Notes under the pieces: generated by a model
Database searches by the model: none
What the model was told of the DNA's origin: nothing
Seen by the model: the letters and a program-made list of their open reading frames with translations, nothing else
NCBI GenBank assembly: GCA_946221385.1
Contig: CAMIGX010000001.1
Span: 62,001-126,000 of the forward strand
Direction of reading: 5' to 3'
From: an uncultured Propionimicrobium sp.
GTDB lineage: Bacteria; Actinomycetota; Actinomycetes; Propionibacteriales; Propionibacteriaceae
Length of the DNA: 64,000 bases
Program-made: the position numbers and the translations under genes
In this document: positions 24,695 to 34,059 of the stretch, piece by piece
Position numbering within the stretch: the first letter of the stretch is position 1
Layout: the number at the start of each line of letters is the position of its first letter

Positions 24695-27600
24695 TGCGGA
24701 TCGCTGTCGTCACGATCTCGCCGGAGCTGCTCAAGAGCCTTGGCCGGGCCGCAAACCGGCTGACTGAGCAACGGCCCGGTTGGGGTGCAATCGAATTGCT
24801 CTCGGCGATTCACCCGATGACGAATGCCGACCGCCAACGGTTGGCTGACATGGCCGCCAGCTGCGATGTCATCTTCGTGGATTTGATGGGTGCTGATCCG
24901 TCCTGGAGCGCCACGCTAGCTGCGTTACTCGCCGGATACGGCGGCTGGGTGATCGCCAGCGGCCCATTCTTGGCTAACACCGGCCGGCTCGGCAGATATC
25001 AAGCCAAAGAATCCCAAGCCAGCGCTGGAATGGGCCAAGCTGGGATGCGCCCGGGCCCCATGGGCGGATCAATGCCTCCGGCAATAGCTGACCCCGCACC
25101 AGCTGATCCGGCTGCCAAGGACGCCGCCATTTACGCGCGCATCGTCGAGGCCATGACCAGAGCCCAAGATGCGGACGCAGATTTTATTTTGGCCCAACTC
25201 CTTGCGCTCAGCGGCGCCGAGATCACGGTTCCCGAACCGTCCCAAGAACCAGCCCAGCTGCAATTTCTTGACCCGACTAGCGGTGTCCGCTACGACGATC
25301 TAGCAGAATTCACTGCTGCGGTCGGCGCCCCGAATGGCCGACCCGTCATCGGACTGCTGTTCAATGGCGGCAGCTTCCCCAATGACACCCAGCCCGTCGC
25401 CGCTGGCTTAGCTGAATATTTAGCCAGCATCGGGTGGGTCTTGCCGATCGCTTGCAATCGTCGCGATGAGGATCTCGTTGCGGGTCTGCGAGAGATTTTC
25501 CAGGCAGCTGGATATCAGCCTGAGCTGCTGTTGTCACTGCGTCCTTTCCGGTTCAGCGCTGGGCCGGTCGGTGGTGACCCGAGCGATGGCGAAGAGTACC
25601 TGCGCGAGCTCAATGTGCCCTATCTGCGTCCGCTGCTGGCCGGCCGGGAAAGACTCGAAGACTGGCGCAATAGCGATCAAGGTTTAGGGGCTGGACACAT
25701 CGTCAGCACCCTATTGCTGCCAGAAATGGACGGCTGTCGCGATGAGATCTTGGTCGCCGCAACCGAGCCCACCGAATTCCCGGAGTTACCTGGCGCCCCA
25801 GTGACTGACAGCTATGTGTTGATTCCCGAACAGGTCGATCGTCTAGTGCAGCGCGCTGGCGGCTGGTTGAACCTGAGGCGTAAGGCCAATCAAGACAAGC
25901 GCGTGGCCATCATCGGATATGACTATCCAAATGGTGAGGGCAATTTGCTGGGCGGGGCGCAGCTGGATGTAGCGGCCTCGATCGAAGTGATCATGGCTGA
26001 TCTGGCTGAGCAAGGTTATCTAGTCGATCCTCCAGCACCCGGCGACCTACTCAATACGCTGCTGCGTGAGGCCGTGAATGATCCGGCTTATGGCGCCCAA
26101 CAGCGCGCCAAGCTTTATCCACGAGCCCAAGCCATCGCTGACATCAATGCCCCATCAGCCTGGCAGCAGGTCGAACAATATTGGGCTGATCGCGACGTCC
26201 AGCTGCCGATGACCACCCCCGAGGGCGACTTCTTGATCCCGGCTGTCGAATTCGGCAATGTCTTAGTCGGCGTGCAGCCCGGCCGCTCGCCGCTGCACGC
26301 TGGTCATGACGCCACCCACGACAACAGCGTGCCGCCGCATCCGCAATATTTAGCTTTCTACGCCTGGCTGCGCGAACAATGGCATGCCGATGTCATCGTC
26401 CATGTCGGAACCCACGGCACTTTTGAATTCCTGAAATCAAAACAAGCAGCCGTCAGCGTCCGGGATTTTCCAGATCTCATGCTTGGTGGGACGCCGCACG
26501 TCTATCTCTATTACGTCGGCAATCCGTCAGAAGGCACCGCAGCTCGACGACGCTCGCACGCAGTGTTGGTCAGCTATCAGCCGCCCGTGCTTAGGCCCGG
26601 CGGGCTGCACGGTGAGCTAGCTCAATTGCACAGTCTGGTGCACGAGCTGCGCGAGGCAGATCAGCTCGGTCTAGCCAGCGTTGAAGAGCTGACTGAACAG
26701 ATCTCTGAACTTGCTGCGGAAGCACATTTGCCGACCGATCCAGACGCCTTAGAAAGCGAGTTGGAACGACTCGAATCTGGCCTGGTGCCCTATGGACTGC
26801 ACGTCTTCGGTCAACCCTTTAGCGAGGACGAACGCTTCGCCATGGTCTGCGGACTCTTGAGCTGCGGACTAGCCGATCAGCCACCTGCGGTCGAACTATG
26901 GGCTGCCGCCAATGACATCGAGGACATAGCCGAGCTGTCCGCGACAGCACGCATGGAACTGGAGGGTCAAGTCCAAGAGCTGATTGGTCGTGCCTTGCGT
27001 CAGCCAGAGTTGTCGACGACCGAGCTGACCAGTGACGAACCCCTAGCGCAGCTAATCGAACGCGGTCGTCAGATCGCTAACTCTTGGGCGTCCAATGACG
27101 AATGGGCCGGCTTGCACGCGGCGCTGAATGGTCAACATCTACCATCCAAGCTGGGCGGCGACATGATGCGTAGCCCAGAAGTATTACCGGCAGGCACGAA
27201 TATTCATCAATTCGATCCGCATGCGATACCTACTTCGATGGCGATGCGACGCGGCGAACAGATCGCCGAAAGCATCCGGCAAGCCCACCGACAAGCTAAT
27301 GACGGTGCCGAACTGCGCTGCGCAGGCATCATTTTGTGGGGCATTGAAGCCACCCGAACGCAAGGTGAAAGCTATGCCCAGATCTTGGCGCTGCTAGGTG
27401 TTCGGATCTCAGGACGGGCCCGCCCTGGACGTAACCGTTGGGAAGTAATTCCGGCCGCCGAATTGAGTGCGCCGCGCGTCGACGTCGTCGTCACGATCAG
27501 CGGTTTCTTCCGGGATCTGTTCGGGAATCTGATTGAAGAATTGGACGACATCATCAACGCGCTGGCTGAGCTCGACGAACCAGAGGAGATCAATCCGATC

Positions 27601-28431
27601 GCTGCGCGCACTCGTAAACTACGTGCCGAACTTGAGGCTTCGGGGATGGGCGTCGACGAAGCCGCAGAGCTCGCCAAGATCCGCATTTTCGGTCCGTCGC
27701 CTGGCCGCTATGGCCCAGGATTGACCGCCACCATCGACTCCGGACAGTGGGATGACAGCGCTGATCTGAGCGCCGGGTTCATCGCAGGTTCAGAATTCGC
27801 TTACACCCGCAGACGCTATGGCCAACGGATTGCGGGCCTGTTTGGCAGCAACCTCGAAGACATTGAGGCGGTCTGTCAGATCCGTTCGAATAACGAATAC
27901 CAGATCACCGATTTGGATCATTTCTTCGAGTTCTTGGGCGGCATGAGCAATGCGGCTAAGCACCTGAGCGGGCGTCAAATTCCAACCTTGGTCAGCGACA
28001 CCACCGGTCGCAAGGTGCACACGGGCAGCTCGGCTGACTCAGCCCGCGCCGGCTTATACACTCGCCTGCTGAACCCGGCCTGGACCGAAGCGATGCTTTC
28101 GCACGGCCATCGCGGCGTGAGCGAGATCAATGATCGCACCACCAATCTGCTGGGTCTGTCAGCAATGACCAGCGGAATCGACGATTGGATGTTCGATTCA
28201 GTCTTCGACACCTATTTGGGCGACGAACAGATGCGTCGTCGCTTAGCTGAAGCTAATCCGCACGCGACAGCTGCGATCGCGGCGAGATTGACCGAAGCTG
28301 ACCGGCGTGGCTTGTGGAACGCTTCACCGGATCGGCGAGAACTACTCGACCACATTCAGTTCGATATCGACGCGGAATTGGAAGGCGTCGATTTTTCCTT
28401 CACCAATGAGCACTCACAAGTGAGGAGTTAA
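24694..28431 (+). CDS. cobN: cobaltochelatase large subunit
   Basis: CobN binds the tetrapyrrole and, with an AAA+ motor, inserts Co(II) in an ATP-dependent way. The 1,245-residue length is normal for CobN. Conserved parts include HVGTHGTFEFLKSKQ, GNPSEGTAARRRSHAVLVSY, GRARPGRNRWEV, VDVVVTISGFFRDLF, NNEYQITDLDHFFEFLGGM and LSHGHRGVSEINDR. A Met/Pro/Gly/Ala-rich stretch at about residues 107-135 looks like an insertion. Similar proteins in photosynthetic organisms are BchH/ChlH, but the operon (corrinoid transporter, cobalamin riboswitches) favours cobalt. It overlaps the ATPase stop by one base (GTGATG); GTG 24691 is an alternative start. GAGGAG for the next gene lies in its last codons. Confidence 0.93.
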   Translation: MRIAVVTISPELLKSLGRAANRLTEQRPGWGAIELLSAIHPMTNADRQRLADMAASCDVIFVDLMGADPSWSATLAALLAGYGGWVIASGPFLANTGRLGRYQAKESQASAGMGQAGMRPGPMGGSMPPAIADPAPADPAAKDAAIYARIVEAMTRAQDADADFILAQLLALSGAEITVPEPSQEPAQLQFLDPTSGVRYDDLAEFTAAVGAPNGRPVIGLLFNGGSFPNDTQPVAAGLAEYLASIGWVLPIACNRRDEDLVAGLREIFQAAGYQPELLLSLRPFRFSAGPVGGDPSDGEEYLRELNVPYLRPLLAGRERLEDWRNSDQGLGAGHIVSTLLLPEMDGCRDEILVAATEPTEFPELPGAPVTDSYVLIPEQVDRLVQRAGGWLNLRRKANQDKRVAIIGYDYPNGEGNLLGGAQLDVAASIEVIMADLAEQGYLVDPPAPGDLLNTLLREAVNDPAYGAQQRAKLYPRAQAIADINAPSAWQQVEQYWADRDVQLPMTTPEGDFLIPAVEFGNVLVGVQPGRSPLHAGHDATHDNSVPPHPQYLAFYAWLREQWHADVIVHVGTHGTFEFLKSKQAAVSVRDFPDLMLGGTPHVYLYYVGNPSEGTAARRRSHAVLVSYQPPVLRPGGLHGELAQLHSLVHELREADQLGLASVEELTEQISELAAEAHLPTDPDALESELERLESGLVPYGLHVFGQPFSEDERFAMVCGLLSCGLADQPPAVELWAAANDIEDIAELSATARMELEGQVQELIGRALRQPELSTTELTSDEPLAQLIERGRQIANSWASNDEWAGLHAALNGQHLPSKLGGDMMRSPEVLPAGTNIHQFDPHAIPTSMAMRRGEQIAESIRQAHRQANDGAELRCAGIILWGIEATRTQGESYAQILALLGVRISGRARPGRNRWEVIPAAELSAPRVDVVVTISGFFRDLFGNLIEELDDIINALAELDEPEEINPIAARTRKLRAELEASGMGVDEAAELAKIRIFGPSPGRYGPGLTATIDSGQWDDSADLSAGFIAGSEFAYTRRRYGQRIAGLFGSNLEDIEAVCQIRSNNEYQITDLDHFFEFLGGMSNAAKHLSGRQIPTLVSDTTGRKVHTGSSADSARAGLYTRLLNPAWTEAMLSHGHRGVSEINDRTTNLLGLSAMTSGIDDWMFDSVFDTYLGDEQMRRRLAEANPHATAAIAARLTEADRRGLWNASPDRRELLDHIQFDIDAELEGVDFSFTNEHSQVRS

Positions 28432-28433
28432 GG

Positions 28434-29054
28434 ATGCAAATTAAGAAAATCAGTGCGGCCGCAGTAGCCGCAGTCCTGGGTCTATCGTTGACTGCCTGCG
28501 GTGGCGGCACGAACCCGGAACCGACCAACACTCAACAGCCGATCGCTTCAGCGACCTCCCAGGTACCGTCGCCGACGACTCCGGCCGCGGCGCCAACGTC
28601 GACGCCATCCAAGCCGGCTGCGGAAGCAACCCTGACCAAGGGTGCTGACGGCAAACTGACCGACACCGATATGAAGGCCAATGTCATCGAAGGCGCGGGC
28701 ATTCGCATCGAGATCGATCCAGCGGCCAAGCACGCCAGGGCCCAGACCGTTGACCCGGCCACTGGTGGAGATTTCGCTGACTGGTTCGAGTGGGATTTCA
28801 ACTCTGGCATCTTCACCCGGCATCACCTGGGTGCGCGCTCTGGCACCATGACGCGATACCAAGCTGACATCAAGACCGGCGAGCTGCAAGAGATCATCAG
28901 CGCCGACGGCCAACCGATGAACGATCGAATCAAGCAGATGGGCGGCGCCTGGGATACGTCGGTCAATGACACCAAGCAGGCCCACAACGGCACCGAAGAG
29001 TGGTTCAAGAAGCGCTACGGCATGACCATCGAACAGGCCGCCACCGGCGCCTGA
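28434..29054 (+). CDS. small lipoprotein of unknown function coupled to cobN
   Basis: A 206-residue protein with a clear lipobox at Cys22 (LSLTAC), a Pro/Thr/Ser/Ala-rich spacer to about residue 65 and a compact C-terminal domain of about 135 residues. I do not recognise the domain. Visible features are IRIEIDPAAKHARAQTVD, FADWFEWDFNSGIFTRHHLG with paired histidines, and EEWFKKRYGMTIEQ. It starts 2 bases after the cobN stop, with GAGGAG inside the end of cobN, so it is translated together with the chelatase. A role outside the membrane in handling cobalt or corrinoids would fit the context, but this is inference only. Confidence 0.8.
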   Translation: MQIKKISAAAVAAVLGLSLTACGGGTNPEPTNTQQPIASATSQVPSPTTPAAAPTSTPSKPAAEATLTKGADGKLTDTDMKANVIEGAGIRIEIDPAAKHARAQTVDPATGGDFADWFEWDFNSGIFTRHHLGARSGTMTRYQADIKTGELQEIISADGQPMNDRIKQMGGAWDTSVNDTKQAHNGTEEWFKKRYGMTIEQAATGA

Positions 29055-29062
29055 TCGACGCG

Positions 29063-30517
29063 CTAGATACCGGGCTTGGCTAAGTCATCCTCATGTTGGG
29101 CGATGGCCCAGCCAGCCCGGGCTTCCGCGCTTTGCAATTGAGTAGCTGCATTCGCATCCGGCTGGGGTTCTGGCTCGTCTGGGGCTACTGTGCTCGTCGG
29201 TTGATCTAGCCGCTGGGCGTGCAGCCACGAGATTCGCCGACCATCCATTTCGCTCACGGTCAACTGCACCGGAATGCCGACCTTCTCGTCTTCCTCGGCC
29301 GGACCTGCGCGATAGAAATCGACGACGACGCAATCCCCAACCTCTGGAATGCGACCTAATTCAGCCAAGAAATATCCGGCGACGGTGTCATAGGGACCTT
29401 CTGGGAGCCGATATCCTGACGCTTCTTCGAAATCTTCCAGTGACGTCAAGCCAGCGATATCGCGTAATTCTTTGTGTTGAGCCAGGCCCGGTTCGTCGAC
29501 GTCAAATTCGTCAGAGATTTCACCGATCAATTCTTCTAGCAAATCTTCTAGAGTGACGATGCCTGCGGTGCCGCCATATTCGTCTACGACCATCGCTAAA
29601 TGCGCACCTTCACGCCGCATCTGATTCATCGCAAAAAGCACTTTGACGGTCTCTGGCAGGCTCATCACCGGTCGCACTAATTGTTTGACCGGTAATTGGC
29701 GTTCGTCATAATCAAGATTCATTAGATCTCGGACGTGCAAGAATCCCAATACTCGGTCAGGCGATCCGTCCGTGACCGGATAGCGAGAATGGGAATTTTC
29801 CTGCACTTGACGCACCGCCGCATATGCCGGGGTGTCACCAGAAATGAAATCGACCTCGGTGCGCGGCACCATGACCTCACGCAGGCTGGAGTTGCCAGCA
29901 GCGAATACTTCGTCAACGATCTGCCGCTCTTCAGCGCCCAAAATCTCCGAGTTCGCGACCATCGAGCGGAGTTCTTCTTCGCTGACGGTCTCCTTGCCGG
30001 CCTCTGGGTCACCGCCCAGAATGCGCACCATGACATTGGTGCATTTACCCAGCAGCCAAATCAGTGGCGCCATTAATCTGGCGATGAAATCGACCATCGG
30101 AGCTAATGCCAATGCGAATTCTTCGGAACGCTGCATCGCCAGACGTTTAGCCGTCAACTCTGAAAGCACGATCGACAAGAAAGAAATGATCGCGGTGACG
30201 ATGACGACCGCTAACGCATTTGCACCCGGCACGCCCCAACTAGCTAATTGCGGCGCGAGATATTTATTCGCCAGCGAATCAGCACCGAATGCGGAGCTCA
30301 AGAACCCAGCTAGGGTGACACCAATTTGCACCGCGGATAGAAAACGGTTCGGATTAGCCGTCAAGCGTTCAATCGCTTTACCGCGTTTGCCGCGGAAGGC
30401 GAGTTTGGCGATCTGCGAATCCCGCAGCGACACCAAAGCCATTTCGGCAGCCGAAAAAAGCGCGCCGATGAAAAATAATAGGAAAATCAGCGCCAGGGAT
30501 ATCCACAGGTCAGCCAA
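29063..30517 (-). CDS. CNNM/CorC-family membrane protein with CBS domains (haemolysin C-like)
   Basis: The 484-residue protein has an N-terminal DUF21/CNNM membrane domain (about residues 1-180; AEMALVSLRDSQI, VQIGVTLAGFLSSAFGA, LSELTAKRLAMQ), then a pair of CBS repeats (VMVPRTEVDFISGDTPAY through IVTLEDLLEELIGEI), then a CorC/HlyC C-terminal domain (about 345-435) and a Pro/Gln-rich tail. Members are linked to magnesium or cobalt efflux and homeostasis. The start is TTG 30517 with GGGAG 6 bases upstream. It converges on the lipoprotein next to cobN with 8 bases between stops. Confidence 0.88.
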   Translation of the reverse strand: MADLWISLALIFLLFFIGALFSAAEMALVSLRDSQIAKLAFRGKRGKAIERLTANPNRFLSAVQIGVTLAGFLSSAFGADSLANKYLAPQLASWGVPGANALAVVIVTAIISFLSIVLSELTAKRLAMQRSEEFALALAPMVDFIARLMAPLIWLLGKCTNVMVRILGGDPEAGKETVSEEELRSMVANSEILGAEERQIVDEVFAAGNSSLREVMVPRTEVDFISGDTPAYAAVRQVQENSHSRYPVTDGSPDRVLGFLHVRDLMNLDYDERQLPVKQLVRPVMSLPETVKVLFAMNQMRREGAHLAMVVDEYGGTAGIVTLEDLLEELIGEISDEFDVDEPGLAQHKELRDIAGLTSLEDFEEASGYRLPEGPYDTVAGYFLAELGRIPEVGDCVVVDFYRAGPAEEDEKVGIPVQLTVSEMDGRRISWLHAQRLDQPTSTVAPDEPEPQPDANAATQLQSAEARAGWAIAQHEDDLAKPGI

Positions 30518-30719
30518 GGTGAGCTCCCGGGAAAATCAGCGCAGCGACCGGCCATTCACCGGCGCTGGTACTCCAGCACTCCTTGTTGGATTTATTGGCG
30601 CGACGCGGACGCGAAGATCCGCCTTGATTGCGATGCACCATAAAAGGATAACTTAACCGCCAAGCCGGCCGGGCCTGGCGAAATCGCCGACGAGCAGACC
30701 AGCCCGATATGGTTAGCCA

Positions 30720-31559
30720 ATGCGTCCAACCATCTTGACGTTCTCTTGCCCCGACCGGCCGGGGATCGTGCACGCCATCACCGGCGCGATCGTCGCCTGC
30801 GCCGGGAATATCCTGGAATTGCAGCAGTTTTCGTCGGTCGATACCGGCAGGTTCTTCGTCCGGGTGCTGACCGAGCTGCCCGAAGCCGCCGACTTCGGGA
30901 GCCAGATCACGCAGGTCGCCAATGATTTTGATGCCAGCTGGGAGGTGCACGATCCTGCCCAGCCGACCCGTACCTTGATCTTGGTCAGCAAGGCCGGCGG
31001 GCCGTTGAATGATCTGCTCTTCCGCGCCCGCCAAGGCCACTTCCCCATCGACGTGTCATTGGTGATGGGCAATCACCCAGATCTAGGTGATCTAGCAGCG
31101 TTCCACGGCGTCGATTTCGAATGGCAGCCGGTCGATGCGCAGAGCAAAGCTCAATTCGAAGATCGGGTCCGTCAGGTCATCGTCGAGCGGGATATCGAAT
31201 TGGTCGTCTTGGCCCGCTATATGCAGATCATTTCCCCTGAATTATGCGCTGAACTAGCCGGCAAGATGATCAACATTCACCACAGCTTCCTGCCTGGTTT
31301 CAAGGGCGCAAATCCGTATCGACAAGCCCATTCGCGCGGCGTCAAGCTCATCGGCGCGACGGCGCATTTCGTCACCAGCGATCTGGACGAAGGCCCGATC
31401 ATCCAACAAAATGTCACTCGCGTCGATCACACCCATTCGGTACCGCAGCTGACCGCGATCGGCCAAGGCTTGGAATCCCAGACGCTAAGCCAGGCGGTGC
31501 GGCTGTTTGCTGAGAAGCGCATTTTCCTTGACGGGGTACGTACCGTCATCTTCGACTGA
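30720..31559 (+). CDS. purU: formyltetrahydrofolate deformylase
   Basis: PurU hydrolyses 10-formyl-THF to formate and THF. The 279 residues hold an N-terminal ACT domain (LTFSCPDRPGIVHAITGAIV) and a formyltransferase-like domain with NIHHSFLPGFKGANPY and ATAHFVTSDLDEGPII, which carry the catalytic Asn, His and Asp. No Shine-Dalgarno precedes ATG 30720. TATGGT (30708-30713) ends 6 bases before the ATG, so a leaderless mRNA is possible. The neighbourhood of folD and purH places it in one-carbon and purine metabolism. Confidence 0.93.
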   Translation: MRPTILTFSCPDRPGIVHAITGAIVACAGNILELQQFSSVDTGRFFVRVLTELPEAADFGSQITQVANDFDASWEVHDPAQPTRTLILVSKAGGPLNDLLFRARQGHFPIDVSLVMGNHPDLGDLAAFHGVDFEWQPVDAQSKAQFEDRVRQVIVERDIELVVLARYMQIISPELCAELAGKMINIHHSFLPGFKGANPYRQAHSRGVKLIGATAHFVTSDLDEGPIIQQNVTRVDHTHSVPQLTAIGQGLESQTLSQAVRLFAEKRIFLDGVRTVIFD

Positions 31560-31628
31560 ACACAGCGCTAGGCTGGTATTCGAATCAATTGCAAGATCTG
31601 ACAATCGTGATTCGCAATGGAGGGAATT

Positions 31629-32615
31629 ATGACTAATCAAACTCCGGTCAAGATCGCAGTGACCGGCGCGGCAGGACAGATTTGCTACAGCCTGCTGTTC
31701 CGGATCGCCAGCGGCGCGCTGCTGGGCGACACCCCGATCGAGCTGCGACTGCTGGAAATCACACCAGCACTCGACGCGCTCAAGGGCGTCGTCATGGAGC
31801 TCGACGACTGCGCCTTCCCGAACCTGAAGAATGTCGTCATCGGCGACGATCCGCGCGAAGTCTTCGATGGCGCAAATATCGCCTTCATGGTCGGTGCGAT
31901 GCCGCGCAAGGCAGGCATGGACCGCGCTGATCTGCTGGGCGCCAACGGCAAGATCTTCACTGAGCAAGGCAAAGCGCTCAATGACGTAGCTGCTGACGAC
32001 ATCAAGATCGTCGTCACCGGCAACCCAGCCAACACAAATGCGTTGATCTTGATGAACAACGCGCCAGACATCCCCAACGAGCGCGTCACCGCGTTGACTC
32101 GCCTGGACCACAATCGCGCCAAGTCGCAGCTGGCTGACAAGTTGGGCGTCGGGGTCGATCAGATCAAGCAGATGACGATCTGGGGCAACCACTCCTCGAC
32201 GCAGTATCCTGACGTGCACCACGTCTTGGTGGACGGCAAACCGGTCGCCGATCAACTCGATCGCGCCTGGCTGACTGATGACTTCATTCCGACCGTCGCC
32301 GAGCGCGGCGCGGCCATCATCAAGGCTCGCGGTTCGTCTTCGGCTGCCTCGGCGGCCAGCGCCACGATCGATCACATGCACGACTGGGTCAACGGCACGC
32401 CCGCTGACGACTGGGTCTCGATGTCGATCCCCAGCGACGGCTCCTATGGCATCCCTGAAGGTTTGATCTACTCCTTCCCGGTGCGCTGCTCTGGCGGCAA
32501 GTACGAGATCGTCCAAGGCTTGGATATCAACGACTTCTCCCGCGAGCGGATGGACGCGACCGCAGCCGAACTGCAGTCCGAGCGGGACGCGGTCGTCGGC
32601 CTCGGGTTGATCTGA
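31629..32615 (+). CDS. mdh: malate dehydrogenase
   Basis: This enzyme interconverts malate and oxaloacetate with NAD. The 328-residue protein starts with the Rossmann loop IAVTGAAGQICYSLLFRIAS and has GAMPRKAGMDRADLL, VTGNPANTNALI, ALTRLDHNRAKSQLA and the active-site His in TIWGNHSSTQYPD, the pattern of the cytosolic-type bacterial MDH. ATG 31629 is preceded by GGAGGG at 5 bases; an ATG at 31617 in the same frame overlaps that site and is unlikely. A strong terminator follows. Confidence 0.96.
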   Translation: MTNQTPVKIAVTGAAGQICYSLLFRIASGALLGDTPIELRLLEITPALDALKGVVMELDDCAFPNLKNVVIGDDPREVFDGANIAFMVGAMPRKAGMDRADLLGANGKIFTEQGKALNDVAADDIKIVVTGNPANTNALILMNNAPDIPNERVTALTRLDHNRAKSQLADKLGVGVDQIKQMTIWGNHSSTQYPDVHHVLVDGKPVADQLDRAWLTDDFIPTVAERGAAIIKARGSSSAASAASATIDHMHDWVNGTPADDWVSMSIPSDGSYGIPEGLIYSFPVRCSGGKYEIVQGLDINDFSRERMDATAAELQSERDAVVGLGLI

Positions 32616-32642
32616 TCGCTGCCACCTAACAACCTGAACATC

Positions 32643-32679
32643 GATCGCCGAGCTCTCGTGGGCTCGGCGATCTTTGTTT
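32643..32679 (+). terminator. Rho-independent terminator of mdh
   Basis: A perfect 11-bp stem, GATCGCCGAGC (32643-32653) with GCTCGGCGATC (32662-32672), has an 8-base loop and is followed by TTTGTTT. The next 136 bases, to the end of the convergent DUF3017 gene, show nothing I can identify. Confidence 0.92.
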
Positions 32680-32815
32680 ATCGCGGCGACTCACGCCGTG
32701 CTTACAGCAGTATTGGCTCGCGAACCGCAGTGCGGCGGTCGCGGCTGAATATAAGTCGTGCCACTGGTGCGCAGTTGAGCACGACGATTTGACGCTCGAG
32801 GCGATGCTGCTAGGG

Positions 32816-33202
32816 CTAGTTGAAGGTGCCGGGCACGACCAGCGCTAGCACCATCAGCGCGCCACCGAGCAGACCGGCAAGTGCCACGTCAAAGGTCTTA
32901 GAACGCACCACCAAGAGGCCGGCAGTGTGGGTCGGTAGCAACAACCTAAACAGTGCAGCGAGCAGGCAGGCGGCGCCCAATAGGAAGCTGCCGCGTCGCC
33001 AATATTGCAAGTAGATCAACACCACACCGATCGCGAAGGTCGCCAGTACCGCTGCCAGGGGTAGCGGATTGATCGGCTCGGGTGCAGTCGCGCCATGAAT
33101 CTGAATTAGAGCTGGCTGAGCGGACTGGTCGGTGCGCTCAGCCTCAGGCGTGACTTTGCTAGACCGCTTGCCGTGCAGCCGGTGACGTTTCGAGTTGGTC
33201 AC
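32816..33202 (-). CDS. DUF3017-type small membrane protein
   Basis: A 128-residue protein with a basic, polar N-terminus (about 45 residues) and three hydrophobic segments (about 48-66, 72-90 and 105-125). The actinobacterial DUF3017 family has this layout and this position next to folD. Function unknown. The ATG overlaps the folD stop (ATGA), so the pair is coupled. Confidence 0.8.
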   Translation of the reverse strand: MTNSKRHRLHGKRSSKVTPEAERTDQSAQPALIQIHGATAPEPINPLPLAAVLATFAIGVVLIYLQYWRRGSFLLGAACLLAALFRLLLPTHTAGLLVVRSKTFDVALAGLLGGALMVLALVVPGTFN

Positions 33203-34038
33203 TGCTCAGCCAGTTCCACGACATTGCTGAGCAGCATCGCGCGCGTCATCGGCCCTACCCCACCCGGGTTCGGCGTCACCCAGCCGGCGACGCCCCACAC
33301 ATCGGGAGCTAAATCACCAGCGATCTTGCCGTCCACTCGGGAGACGCCGACGTCTACCAAGATCGCACCCGGCTTGACCATGTCGGCGCTGACCATGTGT
33401 GGCACGCCTGCAGCAGCAATGACGACGTCAGCGCGTCGAGTGTGCGCAGCTAGTTCGCGGGTGCCGGTGTGACAAAGCGTCACCGTCGCATTTTCGCTGC
33501 GCCGCGTCAACAGCAAGCCCAATGGACGGCCGACCGTCGTCCCCCGGCCAATGACGCAAACCTCGGCGCCAGCCCAATCAATGCCATGCCGACGAACCAA
33601 TTCGACGATGCCCTTCGGGGTGCACGGCAGCGGCGCCGGATCACCCAAGACCAGCTTGCCGAGATTTACTGGGTGCAGGCCGTCGGCGTCCTTAGCGGGA
33701 TTGACTAGACCGAGCAGTTCATTTTCGGGCAGCTGCTTGGGTAGCGGAAGTTGAATGATGTAGCCGGTGCAATCTGGGCGCGCGTTCAACTCTTTGACCG
33801 CGTCTCGTACCTGCTCGACGGGAGCATCGGCAGGCAGTTCGATCTGAATCGACGCGATGCCGATCTCTTCGCAATCTCGATGCTTCATGCGCACATAGCT
33901 TTGACTGGCCGGATCGTCACCGACCAGCACCGTCGCCAAGCCAGGACGCTGTCCGGCAGCCGTCAATGTGCTCACCCGGCTGGCGAGTTCAGCTTTGATC
34001 GCCGCTGCGGTGGCTTTGCCGTCGAGAATCTCAGCCAT
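33199..34038 (-). CDS. folD: methylenetetrahydrofolate dehydrogenase / cyclohydrolase
   Basis: FolD interconverts 5,10-methylene-THF and 10-formyl-THF with NADP. The 279-residue protein has LATVLVGDDPASQSYVRMKH with the catalytic Lys region, QLPLPKQLPENELLGLVNPAKDADGLHP, PCTPKGIVELVRR, CVIGRGTTVGRPLGLLL and VDVGVSRVDGKIAGDLAPDVW. I prefer ATG 34038 to the TTG one codon earlier. It lies 21 bases after purH and its product feeds formyl groups to PurH. Confidence 0.95.
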   Translation of the reverse strand: MAEILDGKATAAAIKAELASRVSTLTAAGQRPGLATVLVGDDPASQSYVRMKHRDCEEIGIASIQIELPADAPVEQVRDAVKELNARPDCTGYIIQLPLPKQLPENELLGLVNPAKDADGLHPVNLGKLVLGDPAPLPCTPKGIVELVRRHGIDWAGAEVCVIGRGTTVGRPLGLLLTRRSENATVTLCHTGTRELAAHTRRADVVIAAAGVPHMVSADMVKPGAILVDVGVSRVDGKIAGDLAPDVWGVAGWVTPNPGGVGPMTRAMLLSNVVELAEQ

Positions 34039-34059
34039 CAATCGTCACCTGGCCAAAGC

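Noticed and set aside
31485..32516. 343-codon open frame on the minus strand
   Set aside because: Shadow of mdh; codon pattern follows from the mdh frame and the product is not protein-like.
32680..32815. Possible small gene or RNA between mdh and the DUF3017 gene
   Set aside because: No frame with a ribosome binding site and no conserved fold seen beyond the mdh terminator.
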